The notes below the pieces were generated by a model. The model was given only the letters and a program-made list of their open reading frames with translations, was not told the origin of the DNA and ran no database searches. From NCBI GenBank assembly GCA_002284615.2, contig MU069570.1, positions 171,500 to 218,653 on the forward strand: 47,154 nt of DNA. The letters run 5' to 3'. Of the stretch, positions 1-10,093 are shown in pieces. The position numbers and the translations under genes are program-made. Origin of the DNA: Dunaliella salina. Lineage: Eukaryota > Chlorophyta > Chlorophyceae > Chlamydomonadales > Dunaliellaceae. Every line of letters starts with the position of its first letter. The stretch's first letter is position 1.

Positions 1-480
1 CCCGCTCTTTTCCATTTTTTCATGAAATCTAACCATGCCAATCATTATTATCTCCATTGCTCCAGAAATAACAAAAATGGAAAAGGAGGACCCCAGATCA
101 CTTTCCTGGCCCCCTAGAATGTCCCACACCTCCAACCTATGACCAATTTTCATTCCTAAAACTTTACAATCATAAACCTGAAATATGATGCTAGCATCCT
201 GCATAATCAAAATTTAGAAAGAACAAGGTCAAAATTTGACCTTTTTGGCAGCCCTTGTGCTTCAATTTCTCTAAGGGAAATGGCTGAAATTCTGTATATG
301 CACAACCACTGGGATATTCCATTTTGTTTCCTTTGCAATGATGTTCTTTTACTACAAGGGCTTCAATGTCAAAAAATTATCCAATTTGGTGCAGTGAGAG
401 GATGGTTAAAAAATTAGTATAGTATATATACTTACACAATCAGGTTTTCATCATGCAATTCATAGAATTTGTGGTGTAAA
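1..480. other. spacer, nothing recognisable
   Basis: AT-rich sequence with no open frame of useful length, no repeat shared with the rest of the window and no RNA-like fold that I could see. Confidence 0.6.
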
Positions 481-533
481 CGCGGGAGCCGCGGGTTCAA
501 TGTGCACTGGTCTTAAATGTTCTTTTCTTTTTC

Positions 534-790
534 TGTTGCTGCGGCTGAAATCAGCCTTGTTCAGCCTTGGGGTTTTCAGCCGTGGTCTTTTTTTTGCTCA
601 CGGCTGAAGACTCAAAAGTACACATTAAGAAGTGCGGCTGAACACGGCTGAAATCAGCCGTGTTCAGCCGTGGGGTTTTCAGCCGTGGACTTTTTTGGCT
701 CACGGCTGAATGGGAAATTTCAGCCGCACTTTCAGCCGATACTCCATACGGCTGACAACAGCCGCATCAGCCGCTGTTCAGCCGAGGCCA
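534..790. repeat. cluster of CAGCCG/CGGCTG inverted repeats
   Basis: The hexamer CAGCCG or its complement recurs about every 10-25 bases. Two copies of the hairpin TTCAGCCGTG...CACGGCTGAA occur (arms 575-584/599-608 and 678-687/701-710), each around a T-rich loop. They flank a longer perfect hairpin at 635-670. The cluster ends shortly before the 5' edge of element A1. Function unknown; it may be a small foldback element or a protein-binding array. Confidence 0.75.
635..670. repeat. perfect 17-bp stem hairpin
   Basis: A 36-nt perfect inverted repeat with two unpaired central bases (AA). It is made of alternating CGGCTGAA and ACACGGCTGA words, so it is also an internal repeat of the surrounding hexamer. 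Confidence 0.85.
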
Positions 791-819
791 GAAATTTCTG
801 ACGTTTTCTTTTCTTTTCA

Positions 820-1320
820 CCCTTTTAAATATGTACCCACTGCAAGCCTGGATACTCTGGCTCCTGCCGTACAAGATACTACTGCAAAAGGGCCACCCAG
901 CAAACGCACACGCTCAGCATTGATAAATACCTGTTCTTCTACGTCCCAATTCAGCCAGGACAGCCCAAATGATAGCAGTAAACATGCTTGTCTGAGCACT
1001 GCTCACCATATCCCTACACACTCCAACCCCCCTAGCACCAACCACCAGCATCAGACAGATGATTGTCTCAACCCTCAGACACAAACCCTTACCCCGCGCG
1101 GCCTAGATACTCAAACAAACAGACCCAGAAAGAAGAGGCAACAATTGCTCCACATAGACAGAGAGATCATTTCCCCAGCCATCCACTCTCTAAGCTCTTT
1201 TCCAAGGCCCAAAAATCTGGAACTACAGGAAAAGCACAGCTGAGAAACTTGCTAAAGAGACTACTGCTAGCCATGCTATCAGTTCTATCTTCTATCATGA
1301 TTTAGATATTACTCACGTAG
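820..1320 (+). pseudogene. A1 low-complexity linker with NLS-like clusters
   Basis: The stretch is rich in S, T, P, Q and N and matches the equivalent part of A2. Two basic clusters are conserved between copies: PPSKRTRS near 895-920 and RPRKKRQQ near 1120-1145. Both look like nuclear localisation signals, which would suit an element that integrates in the nucleus (inference). Frameshifts after about 1240 break the connection to the zinc-finger segment that follows. Confidence 0.6.
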
Positions 1321-1423
1321 ATAATTGGATAATTTTTGCAGAGAACAAGAAAGAACAATCAAGCTCCCCCGCCCACCTCCAAGTGCAATACCACAACCAT
1401 TACGCACCTACTAGGACCATAGT

Positions 1424-1849
1424 ATGATCATTGAAAAATGGGCCTTGCCACTTTTCAAACAAGCTAACCTTGTCCCTGAGGATGTCTCGCCTGGTGCTCG
1501 CACTGATATTGAGTGCGCCTGCGGCCAAATATGCAATTACTACCAAAGGTATGAAACCGGAACCTTGGAGGATCCATTTCCTGATATGTATATTTGTGAT
1601 GCGTGCCATTGGACGTACCATTGGGAATGCATGAAGGAACTTGGATGCTACTCGGATGGGCAAAGACGAAAAATTGCAACAGCTTACACATGGACATGTC
1701 CCGCCTATGCAAGCCTAAATGATGCCCAAAAATTGAAAAAGAGCGGCAGACTAAACAAGAGCTCAGGAGAGTCACATGGAAGTCTTCCTGGGAATCAGAA
1801 GATCTGTAGAGACATGGCCCAAATTTTAAGAGTGTTTGCTCAAGTTTGA
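1424..1849 (+). pseudogene. A1 PHD-type zinc finger
   Basis: An open stretch of 141 codons begins MIIEKWALPLF and holds a cysteine/histidine pattern of the C4HC3 kind: CACGQIC, then MYICDACHWTYHWECM, then a closing region where the family has WxCPxC. In this copy the last cysteine of that closing pair has become tyrosine (WTCPAY), so the finger is probably damaged. PHD fingers usually read histone tails. In the intact relatives this domain sits between RT and RNase H. The same domain lies at 6527-7102 (A2), 30778-31323 (B1) and 38430-38748 (B2), with the flanking EKWALP motif conserved. Confidence 0.75.
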
Positions 1850-1959
1850 AGCACAACAGAGCGAGCCTTACCTCTCAACACCCACAGCAGATTCTACCCT
1901 CTCAAATCTTGAAAGACAGGGCTTTGAAAAACTTAATGAAACCAATGTATGACAGCAGA

Positions 1960-3586
1960 AAATGGACACAGAATTGCGCAACAAAATCACTTTTGATACA
2001 AACCCCACTAATCCACAAGCGGACATAAAACCCACAGGCTCATGCGAACATTGGCGTGGCGTTGACCCCGTGAAGGACACGGATCAGCAACCCCCTCATC
2101 CAGCATCATCAGACACAGGATCCCACAAACATTCCCCTCCTACTCCTTCCCCCCTCATTCTCCCAGATATATACACGGTGCACTTGCAAGCCAATTGGCT
2201 TGCTTATACAATACACAAGGCAAGTGTGTTAGTCTGATATCCCCGCTTTCAAATCCTCTACAGGGCATTTTATGGGGCCAAGCTTGCTGGCATGCATGAG
2301 AAAATAACACCAACTCCTGGCAGCTTTGCCACTGAGCTGCAATGGCTCCTTTCCCGCAAATCCATGCTTGAAAGAAAGTACTCTAGCAAGAAGATCAAAG
2401 ACTCTTCTTCACGAGCCCTTTCAATTTACATCCATACTGCCCTCCAAATGGGCTTTGGTAACCCAAGAAAAAATGGCCTCCCCACTAGACTACAACCCAA
2501 AAGAAAAGAAAAAAGAAAAGAAAAACTACGTAGGCAGAGAAACTCTCCCTTCATCAATTAAGGAAGAGGAGACACATTGGCTCACAAAAGAGCCGTGTGC
2601 CCCCTTCACCACACGGTATGAAACCCACAATACCAGAATTATTGGAGTGCACACTCCCGTGACACTCTTTTTGGTGCCATGCATAATGCCCTCACATCCA
2701 AATTCTCAGGCTTCTCAGTCTGCCATCCCATTCATGACAAGGGAATCATGGCCCAAGCTTTGCAACATGCCATTTACTCTGCCATCCTCAACACAGAAGC
2801 CACTGCTACATTCATATTCCTTCCGGCTTGGAATAAGAACATGATAACCGACCCCTACTCCAGACTTGTCACTGCCTACCCCCACCTCTGTGACGACCTT
2901 GGAACCATACCTTGCAAACAACTTGGTTACAGTGCCCCTCAATCCTGCCCTAACCAAAAGGTACCTCTACCTCAGCATACCTGGGACCTTTGCATCTTTG
3001 CTGTTTGGAACGCTGCAGCTTGAGTTCATCTCAACAACCATGACAAAGACTGGCTACAAGGCCTGAAAGGAGATTTGAAAGAAGCCACACAGTGGAAGCT
3101 GACAAATGTCAGCAGCCACCCTGTCCTAAGTTCCATGCATGCTCACATGCCAGGTTTCAATAAACTGGAACGCCTCTCATTGGACAAACAACACGCCTCC
3201 AAACACCCTCAAAATCCACACAAGATTGTCCAAGAAACAGAATTGGTGCCCAGCCAATCCAGTGTTATTCTAACTCTCAAAGTTGCTGATTGGAGAACAT
3301 GAGCATACACAAATGGCAGCTGCCTTGTCCATAACGTAAGCAAGAAATCGGAGCAGCCGTCTACTGCCCGTCCACTGACAGCAAGAACCTTGTAGAGCCA
3401 AACGGTGCTAGATTACTAAAACCATCACAAGAGCTGAGTTGGCAGCAATTGCTGCTGCTATGATCACCAAACATGCAGACATTGCGTCAGACAGCCTCAC
3501 CTCTCTCGAACAAATACGTAAACAACTTCTTTACCCTTAGAAACACCTAAGACATGTCCAAGGAAATGTCCTTAAAATGACCTCAA
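1960..3586 (+). pseudogene. A1 central region and first half of RNase H
   Basis: This matches the intact 507-codon frame of A2 (5052-6575) from the FDTNPT motif to the middle of RNase H, but in several frames with stops. The RNase H start is visible near 3295 (AYTNGSC where A2 has AYTDGSC, so the first catalytic aspartate is changed to asparagine) and the AELAA motif near 3432. The segment is interrupted by the 2500-2621 micro-insertion and ends at 3586, where A2 has inserted. Confidence 0.7.
2500..2621 (-). mobile_element. 122-bp 3'-end-only retrotransposon insertion
   Basis: Read on the minus strand this is only the last part of a family A 3' UTR, including the GTAGG...CCTAC stem-loop, and it ends in the CTTTT-type tail (AAAAG repeats at 2500-2523 on the plus strand). 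It sits inside A1 and is flanked by AACCCA at 2494-2499 and 2622-2627. A2 has uninterrupted sequence at this point, so the insertion is clean and came after A1. Confidence 0.85.
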
Positions 3587-3720
3587 AAAAGAAAAAGAAA
3601 GAGAAAAGAAAAACTGCATAGGCAGAGAAACTCTCCCTACATCAATTAAGGAAGAGGAGACACATTGGCTCAAAGAAGAGCCGTGTGCCCCCTCCATCAC
3701 AAAGTATGAAAAAGAGAATT
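3587..3720 (-). repeat. A2 3' UTR end: stem-loop and pyrimidine tail
   Basis: On the minus strand the end reads TTGATGTAGGGAGAG, loop TTT, CTCTGCCTAT, then GCAGTTTTTC and runs of CTTTT. The stem pairs with one G/G mismatch. The same ending occurs in A1, A3, B1, B2 and the micro-insertions. There is no poly(A). Confidence 0.85.
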
Positions 3721-3895
3721 CTAATGTGGATCTGGAGGGTTACTAGAAGCTCCCGGCTCTAGAACCTGGCTGTGGGATGTATTCTTATTTTCAGTTGCGC
3801 GGCGTGTACACACGTGGTGACTAGTTTGTGGGCATATTGAACAGAATGGGCATGAAGTTGTTGAGCAAGCTTCATGGCATGCCGATGATCCAATC

Positions 3896-4641
3896 CTAGT
3901 TGTTTGAATCGCTCTTGAGGGTATGCTCAGTGTAAATAGTTCCACCTACACCCAGGAGAATAGGGTGAAGTGTAGCAGCTTTAACGTTGATAAGTTTACA
4001 AAGGTCAGCATGTTGCTGCTTTGCTGCGTTCAACTGATGCTCTGGCCTTGTCTCTACACAGAACTTGATTTCTATTAGGTGCACATGGCGATCATTTGCA
4101 TGGAGTTCATGGGGTTGCCTCATGCGGCTAGTTCTGGTGGTCCTCAGTGAGGAGCTACACAAAGCGTGATGGGAATGGGTAGGAGAAACACCGTTAGAAG
4201 TATGTATGGCATTAAAAGGGGTGGTCAAAACAGCATCTGGTCGACTGGGGTTGAGTCTTTTCCTCTCTGGAAGGTTACGAGGGAAGAAGTGAGCAGGTCA
4301 AGTCCTGTTTGAGGCACGTGTAGGAGTTGGAGGTTGTGTTGAGCAAGATTAAAATCGCTTCCTATGTCTGTGCAGACCAGGCCTGCCCCTACAGGGCATT
4401 TGCTGAGGGCTTCTGTAATCATTCTGCCTGCAATGTTGTGGCGTTCAGTTTTCATGTTGGATATGATATTGTTTTGGCAGCCTGAGAGCATGTGTTGTGC
4501 GCTGTCCAAATGATGGCAGCCTGAGAGGGGACAAGATGGAGCAGTTGACCTTTTAAAACGTACTGCACGTTTTCGGTTGTAGAGGGTGCCTGTGCGGTAC
4601 TGCAGGATGGTACGCTTCATGGGTACAGAAATGTTGGGCAT
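3896..4641 (-). pseudogene. A2 zinc knuckle and PD-(D/E)XK endonuclease
   Basis: CPLSGCHHLDSAQHMLSGC gives a C-x4-C-x7-H-x4-C knuckle like those next to RNase H or endonuclease in other non-LTR elements. Then come SRPDAVLT and, about 50 residues on across a frame change at 4225-4228, HVHLIEIKFC: together PD...ExK, the metal-binding core of a restriction-like endonuclease. The tail LHPILLGVGGTIYTEHTL is conserved in all copies. In full elements this domain would nick the target or help choose it. Confidence 0.78.
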
Positions 4642-4665
4642 ATTTCTGAAGGCATTGCTGACTTT

Positions 4666-5055
4666 TTAATCTACTCGCGGTAATAATAAGTTTTGATAGT
4701 AAGAGCAGTAGCCTGTTTTGGCATTGGCATATCCAAGCTTGTGTTTAGAATGCATGTGGGATTTGAGGGCATCTCGGAGATTGGGGAAGTAGGTGAGCTT
4801 TTGGGCGAGTGGTGGACCCGCAGATGTGCCTGCAGCATGCACTCTTCCTTCCTTGGCTAACCAGAAAGTGTTTGTAAATGGATTTAAACCAGGACCTGCA
4901 CCTGAGATCTCGGTGTCTGCTACGCATTTTTGGGCTTGCTTTGCCTGATGTTTAGCAATAGCATCTGCACATTCATTTCCAGCGATGCCAGCATGGGACT
5001 TCACCTTGTAAATTTGAATGTTGGTATGGAAGTCTCTAATGAGAGTTGAAATCAA
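4666..5055 (-). pseudogene. A2 RNase H C-terminus and linker
   Basis: It begins STLIRDFHTN and carries YKVKSHAGIAGNECADAIA, the histidine and last aspartate of a type I RNase H as found in non-LTR elements (HxGIxGNExAD). It therefore completes the D-E-D-D set begun in the previous frame. A linker with HSKHKLGYANAKTGY, conserved in B2 (HSKHKLGKANTNTGY), leads to the zinc knuckle. Confidence 0.82.
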
Positions 5056-6575
5056 ATCATTTTGAGGACGTCTCGTTGGATATGCCTCAGATGTTTCTCA
5101 GGGTAAAGAAGTTGTTTACGTATTTGTTGAAGAGAGGTGAGGCTGTCTGATGCAATGTCTGCATGTTTGGTCATGATAGCAGCCGCAATTGCTGCCAATT
5201 CAGCTCTANTGATGGTTTTNGTAATCCCAGCACCGTTAGGTTCTNCAAAGTTCTTGCTGTCAGTGGACGGGCAGTAGANTCCTGNTCCAGTTTCTTGCTT
5301 ACCGTTANGGNCAAGGCAGCTGCCATCTGTGTATGCCCATGTTCTCCAATNAGCAACTTTGAGAGTTAGAATAGCACTGGATTGGCTGAGCACCGAGTCT
5401 GTTTCTTGGACGATCATGTGTGGATTTTTAGGGTGTTTGGAGGCGTGTTGTTTGTNCAATGAGAGGCGATCCAGTTTATTGAAACCTGGCATGTGAGCAT
5501 GCATGGAATTTAGGACAGGGTGGCTGCTGACATTCGTCAGCTTCCACTGTGTGGCTTCTTTTAAATCTCCTTTCAGTCCTTGTAGCCAGTCTTTGTTATG
5601 GTTGTTGAGATGAACTCGAGCTGCAGTGTTCCAAACAGGAAAGATACGAAGGTCCCAGGTATGCTGAGGTAGAGGTATCTCTTGGTTAGGGCAGGATTGA
5701 GGGGCACTGTAACCAAGTTTTTTGCGAGGTATGGTGCGGAGGTCGTAACAGAGGTGGGGGTAGGCAGTGACAAGTTTGGAGTAGGGGTTGGTTATCATGT
5801 CCTTATTCCAAGCTGGAAGGAACATGAATGTAGCAGTAGCTTCTGTATTGAGAATGGCAGAGTAAATGGCATGTTGCAAAGCTTGAGTCATGATTCCCTC
5901 ATCATAAATGTGATGGCGGACTGAGAAGCCTGAGAATTTGGATGAGAAGGCATTATGCATAGCACCAAAAAGAGTGTCTCGGGAGTGTGCACTCCAATAA
6001 TTCTGGTATTGTGGGTTGTGGTCTAGTGGGGAGGCCATTTTTTCTTGGGTTACCAAAGCCCATTTTTGGAGGGCAGTATGAATGTGAGTTGGAAGGGTTC
6101 GGAAAAAAGAGTCTTTGATCTTCTTGCTAGAGTACTTTCTCTCAAGTATGGATTTGCGAGAAAGAAGCCCTTGCAGCTCAGTAGCAAAGCTGCCAGGAGC
6201 TGGTGTTATTTTCTCGTGCAAGCCAGCAAGCTTGGCCCTATAAAAAGCCATGTAGAGGATTTGGAAGCGGTTCGGGGATATCATCCCTACACATTTTCCT
6301 TGCGTATTGTATATGCAAGCCATGTGCGCCGTGTAGATTTCTGGGAGAATGGGGGGGGAAGGAGTAGGAGGGGAATGTCTGCGGGATCCTGTGTCAGATG
6401 ATGCTAAATAAGGGGATTGCTGATCCGTGTACTTCACGAGGTCAACCTCACGCAGCCAATGTTCGCATGAGCCTGTGGGTTTTATGTCCGCTTGTGGATA
6501 AGTGGGGTTTGTATCAAAAGTGATTTTCAAAACAAGTTGTTGTTGCGCAATTCTGTGTCCATTTTCTGCTGCCAT
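5052..6575 (-). pseudogene. A2 central region plus N-terminal two-thirds of RNase H
   Basis: The longest open frame of family A, 507 codons. The first 390 or so residues are a conserved region without a recognised fold, shared with B2 39009-39960 (motifs KWALVTQEKMASPLD and WSAHSRD). RNase H follows: WAYTDGSC (first Asp), RAELAAIAAAI (Glu) and ASDSLTSL (second Asp). The domain is completed in the next frame at 4666-5055. Ambiguous bases fall inside the RNase H part. Confidence 0.78.
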
Positions 6576-7102
6576 ACATTGGTTTCATTAAGTTTTTCAA
6601 AGCCCTGTCTTTCAAGATTTGAAAGGGTAGAATCTGCTGTGGGTGTTGAGGGGTTGGGCTTGCTCTGTTGTGCTTCGAACTTAAGCAAGCACTCTTTAAA
6701 CTTGGGCCATGTCTCCCGTAGATCTNCTGATTCCCAGGAGGGCTTCCAAGTGACCCTCCTGAGTTCTTGTTTAGTCTGTTGTCCTCTTTCAATTTTTTGG
6801 GCATCATTTAGGCTTGCACAGGCGGGATATGCCCATGTGTAAGCTGTTGCAATTTCTTGTCTTTGCTCATCCGAGTAGCATCCAAGCCCCTTCATGCATT
6901 CCCAATGGTACGTCCGGTGGCCCACGTCACAAACATACATATCAGGAAGTGGATGCTCCAAGGTTCCAGTTTCATAACTTTGGTAGTAATTGCATATTTG
7001 GCAGCAGGCACACTCAATATCAGTGCGAGCAGCAGGTGAGACATCTTCAGGCACAAGGTTAGCTTGTTTGAAAAGTGGCAAGGCCCATTTTTCAATGATC
7101 AT
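6527..7102 (-). pseudogene. A2 PHD-type zinc finger
   Basis: A 191-codon frame begins MIIEKWALPLF. It has CACCQICNY, MYVCDVGHRTYHWECM and WAYPAC, i.e. the C4HC3 layout with two ligand positions altered (CxxC changed to CxxG, and WxCPxC changed to WAYPAC). The linker after it (LERQGFEKL) matches A1 and family B. It overlaps the next frame by a frameshift near 6527-6575. Probable ancestral role: chromatin binding by the retrotransposon protein (inference). Confidence 0.75.
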
Positions 7103-7889
7103 ACTATGGTCCTAGTAGGTGCGTAATGGTTGTGGTATTGCACTTGGAGGTGGGCGGGGGAGCTTGATTGTTCTTTCTTGTTCTCCGCAAAAATTCTCCA
7201 ATCATCTATGTGAGCAATAACAAAATCATGGTAGGAGATAGAACTGATATCATGGCTAGCAGTAGTCTCTTTAGCAAGTTTCTCAGCTGTGTTTTCCCTA
7301 TAGTACAAGACTTTTGGGCCTTGGAAAAGGGAGCTTGGAGAATGGATAGCTGGCGGAATGATCTCTTTGTCTGTGTGGAGCAATTGTTGCCTCTTCTTTC
7401 TGGGTCTGTTTGTTTGAGTATCTAGGCTGTGCGGAGTAAGAGTTTGTGTTTGAGGGTTGAGACAGTCATCTGTCTGCAGTTGGTGGTTTGTGTTAGGGGG
7501 GGTAAGTTGTGTAGTGATATGCTGAGCAGTGCTCAGACAAGCATGTGCGCATCTATCATTNGGGCTAGCTTGGCTGAGCTGGGGTGTGGAAGAGGGGGAA
7601 TTCCTCAATGCAGACCGTGTGCGTTTGCTTGGGGGCCCTCCTGCAGTTGTACCTCGTTCAGCAGGAGCCAGAGTATCCAGGCTTGCAGAGGGTACATATT
7701 CAGAGTGGTGAGGTGCTTGTGTGGGAGTGATGCTTAGTGAAGAATAGGAGCGAGTTCTTTTGCTGAGTGGCTCCTCCAGTGATTGTACTTCCATGACGTT
7801 AACAACTTGCTGTGTTTCAGGACAACTGATGGGTGTAGGATGATTGGCTGTACTTTTGAGGCGGCGTCCGGTGTGTTCATGGGTGTAGT
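7099..7889 (-). pseudogene. A2 proline/serine-rich linker
   Basis: About 260 open codons of low complexity carry two related basic words, PLSKRTRSYS and PPSKRTRSAL, about 35 residues apart, and later RPRKKRQQLL. These resemble monopartite NLSs. The last part (ETTASHDISS through the DDWRIF motif) is conserved in family B just before the PHD finger. The apparent start codon at 7923 lies in A1 sequence and is not the element's own. Confidence 0.65.
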
Positions 7890-7944
7890 AAACCTCAACT
7901 CTCATTAGAGACTTCCATACCAAAATTCGAATTTACAAGGTGAA

Positions 7945-8073
7945 AGGAAAAGCTACGCAAGCGGGACTAGCCCCCAAGCATCACGGGAGGAACAACCTTA
8001 GCACCCGGTATAGGGCCCGCCTTATCGAACCTCCACAGAATCGAACTCACGACCTCCACGTCCCTTTCGGGGA
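7945..8073 (-). mobile_element. tRNA-derived SINE, 5'-truncated, inserted in A1
   Basis: 129 bp flanked by an 11-bp duplication TACAAGGTGAA (7934-7944 and 8074-8084). On the minus strand it begins with tRNA-like sequence holding a B-box-like GAGTTCGATTC (complement of 8038-8048) and ends CTTGCGTAGCTTTTCC, close to the CTACGTAGTTTTTC ending of families A and B. The A box is missing, so the copy is truncated or internally deleted. It interrupts the RNase H of A1 just before its KSHAGI motif. Confidence 0.75.
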
Positions 8074-8084
8074 TACAAGGTGAA

Positions 8085-9468
8085 GTCCCATGCTGGCATC
8101 GCTGAAAATGAATGTGCAGATTATATGCAAAACATCAGCTAAGCAAGCTTAGAAGTGTGTGGCAGACATCGAGATCCCTGGTGCAGGTCCTGGTGAAAAT
8201 CCATTTACAGAAATTTTCTGGTTAGTCAAAGAAGAAAGAGTGCATGCTGCAGGCACACCTGCGGGTCCACCACCCGCCCACAAGCTCACCTACTTCCCCA
8301 ATCTTCATGATGCCCTCAAATCCCATATGCACTCTAAACACAAGCTCGGATATGCCAATGCCAAAACAGATTACTATCAAAATTTATTACCGCAAGTAGA
8401 TAGAAGAATCAGCAATGCCTTCAGAAGTATGCCCAACATTTCTGTACCCATGAAGCGTACCATCCTGCAGTACCGCACAGGCACCCTCTACAACCAAAAA
8501 CATGCTGTGCGTTTCAAAAGGACAGCTGATTCATCTTGCCCCCTCCCAGGCTGCCATCATTTGGACAGCGCACTACACATGCTCTCAGGCTGCCAAAACC
8601 ATATCATCTCCTACATGAAAAAACTGAACGCCATAACATTGCAGGCAGAACGATTATAAAAAGCCCTCAGCAAATGCCCCGTAGGGACAGGCCTAGTATG
8701 CACAGACAGAGGGAGCGATTTTAAGCTTGCTCAACACAACCTCGAGCTCCCTAGACGTGCCTCAAACATAACTTTGCCTGCTTACTTCTTCCCTTGTAAC
8801 CTTCCAGAGAGGAAAAGACTCAACTCCAGTCGAACAGATGCTGTTTGATCACCCCTTTTCGTGCCAAACATACTTCTAGCGGTGTTTCTCCTACCCATTC
8901 CCATCACGCTTTGCGCAGGTCCTCACGGAGGACCACCAAAATTAGCCGCATGAGGCAGCTCCATTTATGTGAATGAACGCCATGTGCACCTAATATAAAT
9001 CAAGTTCTGTGAAGACACAAGGCCAAAGCATCAGTTGAATGCGGCAAAGCAGCAGCATGCAGACCTTTGTAAACTTATTAGTGCTAAAGCTGTTACAATT
9101 CACCCAATTCTTCTGGATGTAGGTGGAACTATTTACACTGAGCTTACCTGAAGCAATTCAAACAACTAAGATTGGATCACCAGCGTGCCACGGAGCTTGC
9201 TCAACAACTTCATGCCCATTTTGTTCGATATGCCCACACATTAGTCTCCACACGCCGTGCTACTGGAGACAAGGATACTTCACACAGCCAGGTTCCAGAG
9301 CCAGGTGCTTCTACTAATCCTCCAGATCCACACCAGTTTCCTCTTTTTCATACCTTGTGGTGGAGGGGGCACACGGCTCTTTTTGAGCCAATGTGTCTCC
9401 TTGTCCTTAATTGTTGTAGGGAAAGTTTCTCTGCCTATGTAGTTGTTCTTTTCTTTTTCTTTCAGGGA
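8085..9468 (+). pseudogene. A1 RNase H end, zinc knuckle, PD-(D/E)XK endonuclease and 3' UTR
   Basis: Continuation of A1 after the SINE. SHAGIAENECAD ends RNase H (one Gly changed to Glu). A 166-codon frame at 8159-8659 carries the linker and knuckle CPLPGCHHLDSALHMLSGC. The endonuclease is mutated: SRTDAV replaces SRPDAV near 8835, and a stop replaces the glutamate codon (HVHLI-stop-IKFC) near 8998, so it cannot be active. The 3' UTR runs to the stem-loop and tail at about 9415-9468. Confidence 0.75.
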
Positions 9469-10085
9469 CCATGTGTGTAGGGCAGAGCTATGTGAAAACA
9501 AGCTGATTTTGAGGTGGGATCAGGAGAAGGCTCTTGCTTATGCAGAGCATTTAGCCAACAATGTTGTCCTTTTGAATCAGTTCCAAGAAGCAGAGTCTGC
9601 TGGTGATGTTGACAAACTTGCCTTCTGTGTGCGTTGTATGATAATGCAAGCTGCTAGTGATAGGACAGTTGGCATAACATCCTTGGCAAGGTGTTCTTTT
9701 GTGCGTGCAAAAAAGCAGAAAGGGCCTCTGAGCCCAATATAGTTTAATGAATACTGCAGGTTGAAGCAAAAAAATTTATGTATTGCAGCAGTTAGGCGCG
9801 GGGTAGCAGAGCAGCAATGCCAATTCCTCAGGAGGGAGAGCAGAAGGTGTAACCGTAGGACAGCGCGTTGTCACAAAAGGCAGCAGTGTGCGCTTTTTTT
9901 GAACAGGTTGTAGGACCCACAGGTACACGCCATGTTGAGGAAGAGGCACACTTCATACACCACTCCAGATCCTACTAGTGACTGGGACCAGCATCTGCAA
10001 AATCACTCCCGGGTGCCAACTACAGTGCCACGACAGGATAGACGTGAATGTACAGCTAGGACTTCAGGAGGTTCTCGCTCGTCAT
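9469..10085 (+). pseudogene. family C pre-RT region
   Basis: An open frame of about 85 codons (to the stop near 9740) followed by basic sequence in shifted frames (EYCRLKQKNL, then an arginine-rich stretch, then a TTPDPTSDWDQHL region). Basic helical sequence of this type precedes the RT in many non-LTR elements. Function is inferred from position only. Confidence 0.45.
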
Positions 10086-10093
10086 GAAGAGAT

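Larger units (their letters stand above)
3587..7891 (-). mobile_element. A2: RandI/Dualen-like non-LTR retrotransposon, 4.3 kb, inserted in A1
   Basis: A2 runs from about 7891 (5' end) to 3587 (3' tail) and is flanked by the 7-bp duplication ACCTCAA. Domain order: disordered linker (7889-7099), PHD finger (7102-6527), central region plus RNase H (6575-4666), zinc knuckle and PD-(D/E)XK endonuclease (4641-3896), 3' UTR and pyrimidine tail. The endonuclease and RT of the full family are missing, so it is 5'-truncated like A1. It is better preserved than A1 (a 507-codon frame remains), consistent with being the younger insertion. Several single n bases at 5210-5450, 6726 and 7561 mark ambiguous assembly. 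Confidence 0.88.
820..9468 (+). mobile_element. A1: non-LTR retrotransposon, RandI/Dualen-like, 5'-truncated, split by A2 and a SINE
   Basis: A1 occupies about 820-3586 and 7892-9468. Between them lies A2 on the other strand. The A1 protein stops inside RNase H near 3585 and resumes at 7892 in the right frame, and the seven bases ACCTCAA occur at 3580-3586 and 7892-7898, a target-site duplication. A1 also carries a 122-bp micro-insertion (2500-2621) and a SINE (7945-8073). No endonuclease or RT is present, so the copy is 5'-truncated. It starts in the proline/serine-rich linker and ends in a pyrimidine tail near 9440-9468. Many frameshifts and stops make it dead. I found no duplication flanking A1 itself, so its left edge is approximate. 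Confidence 0.85.
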
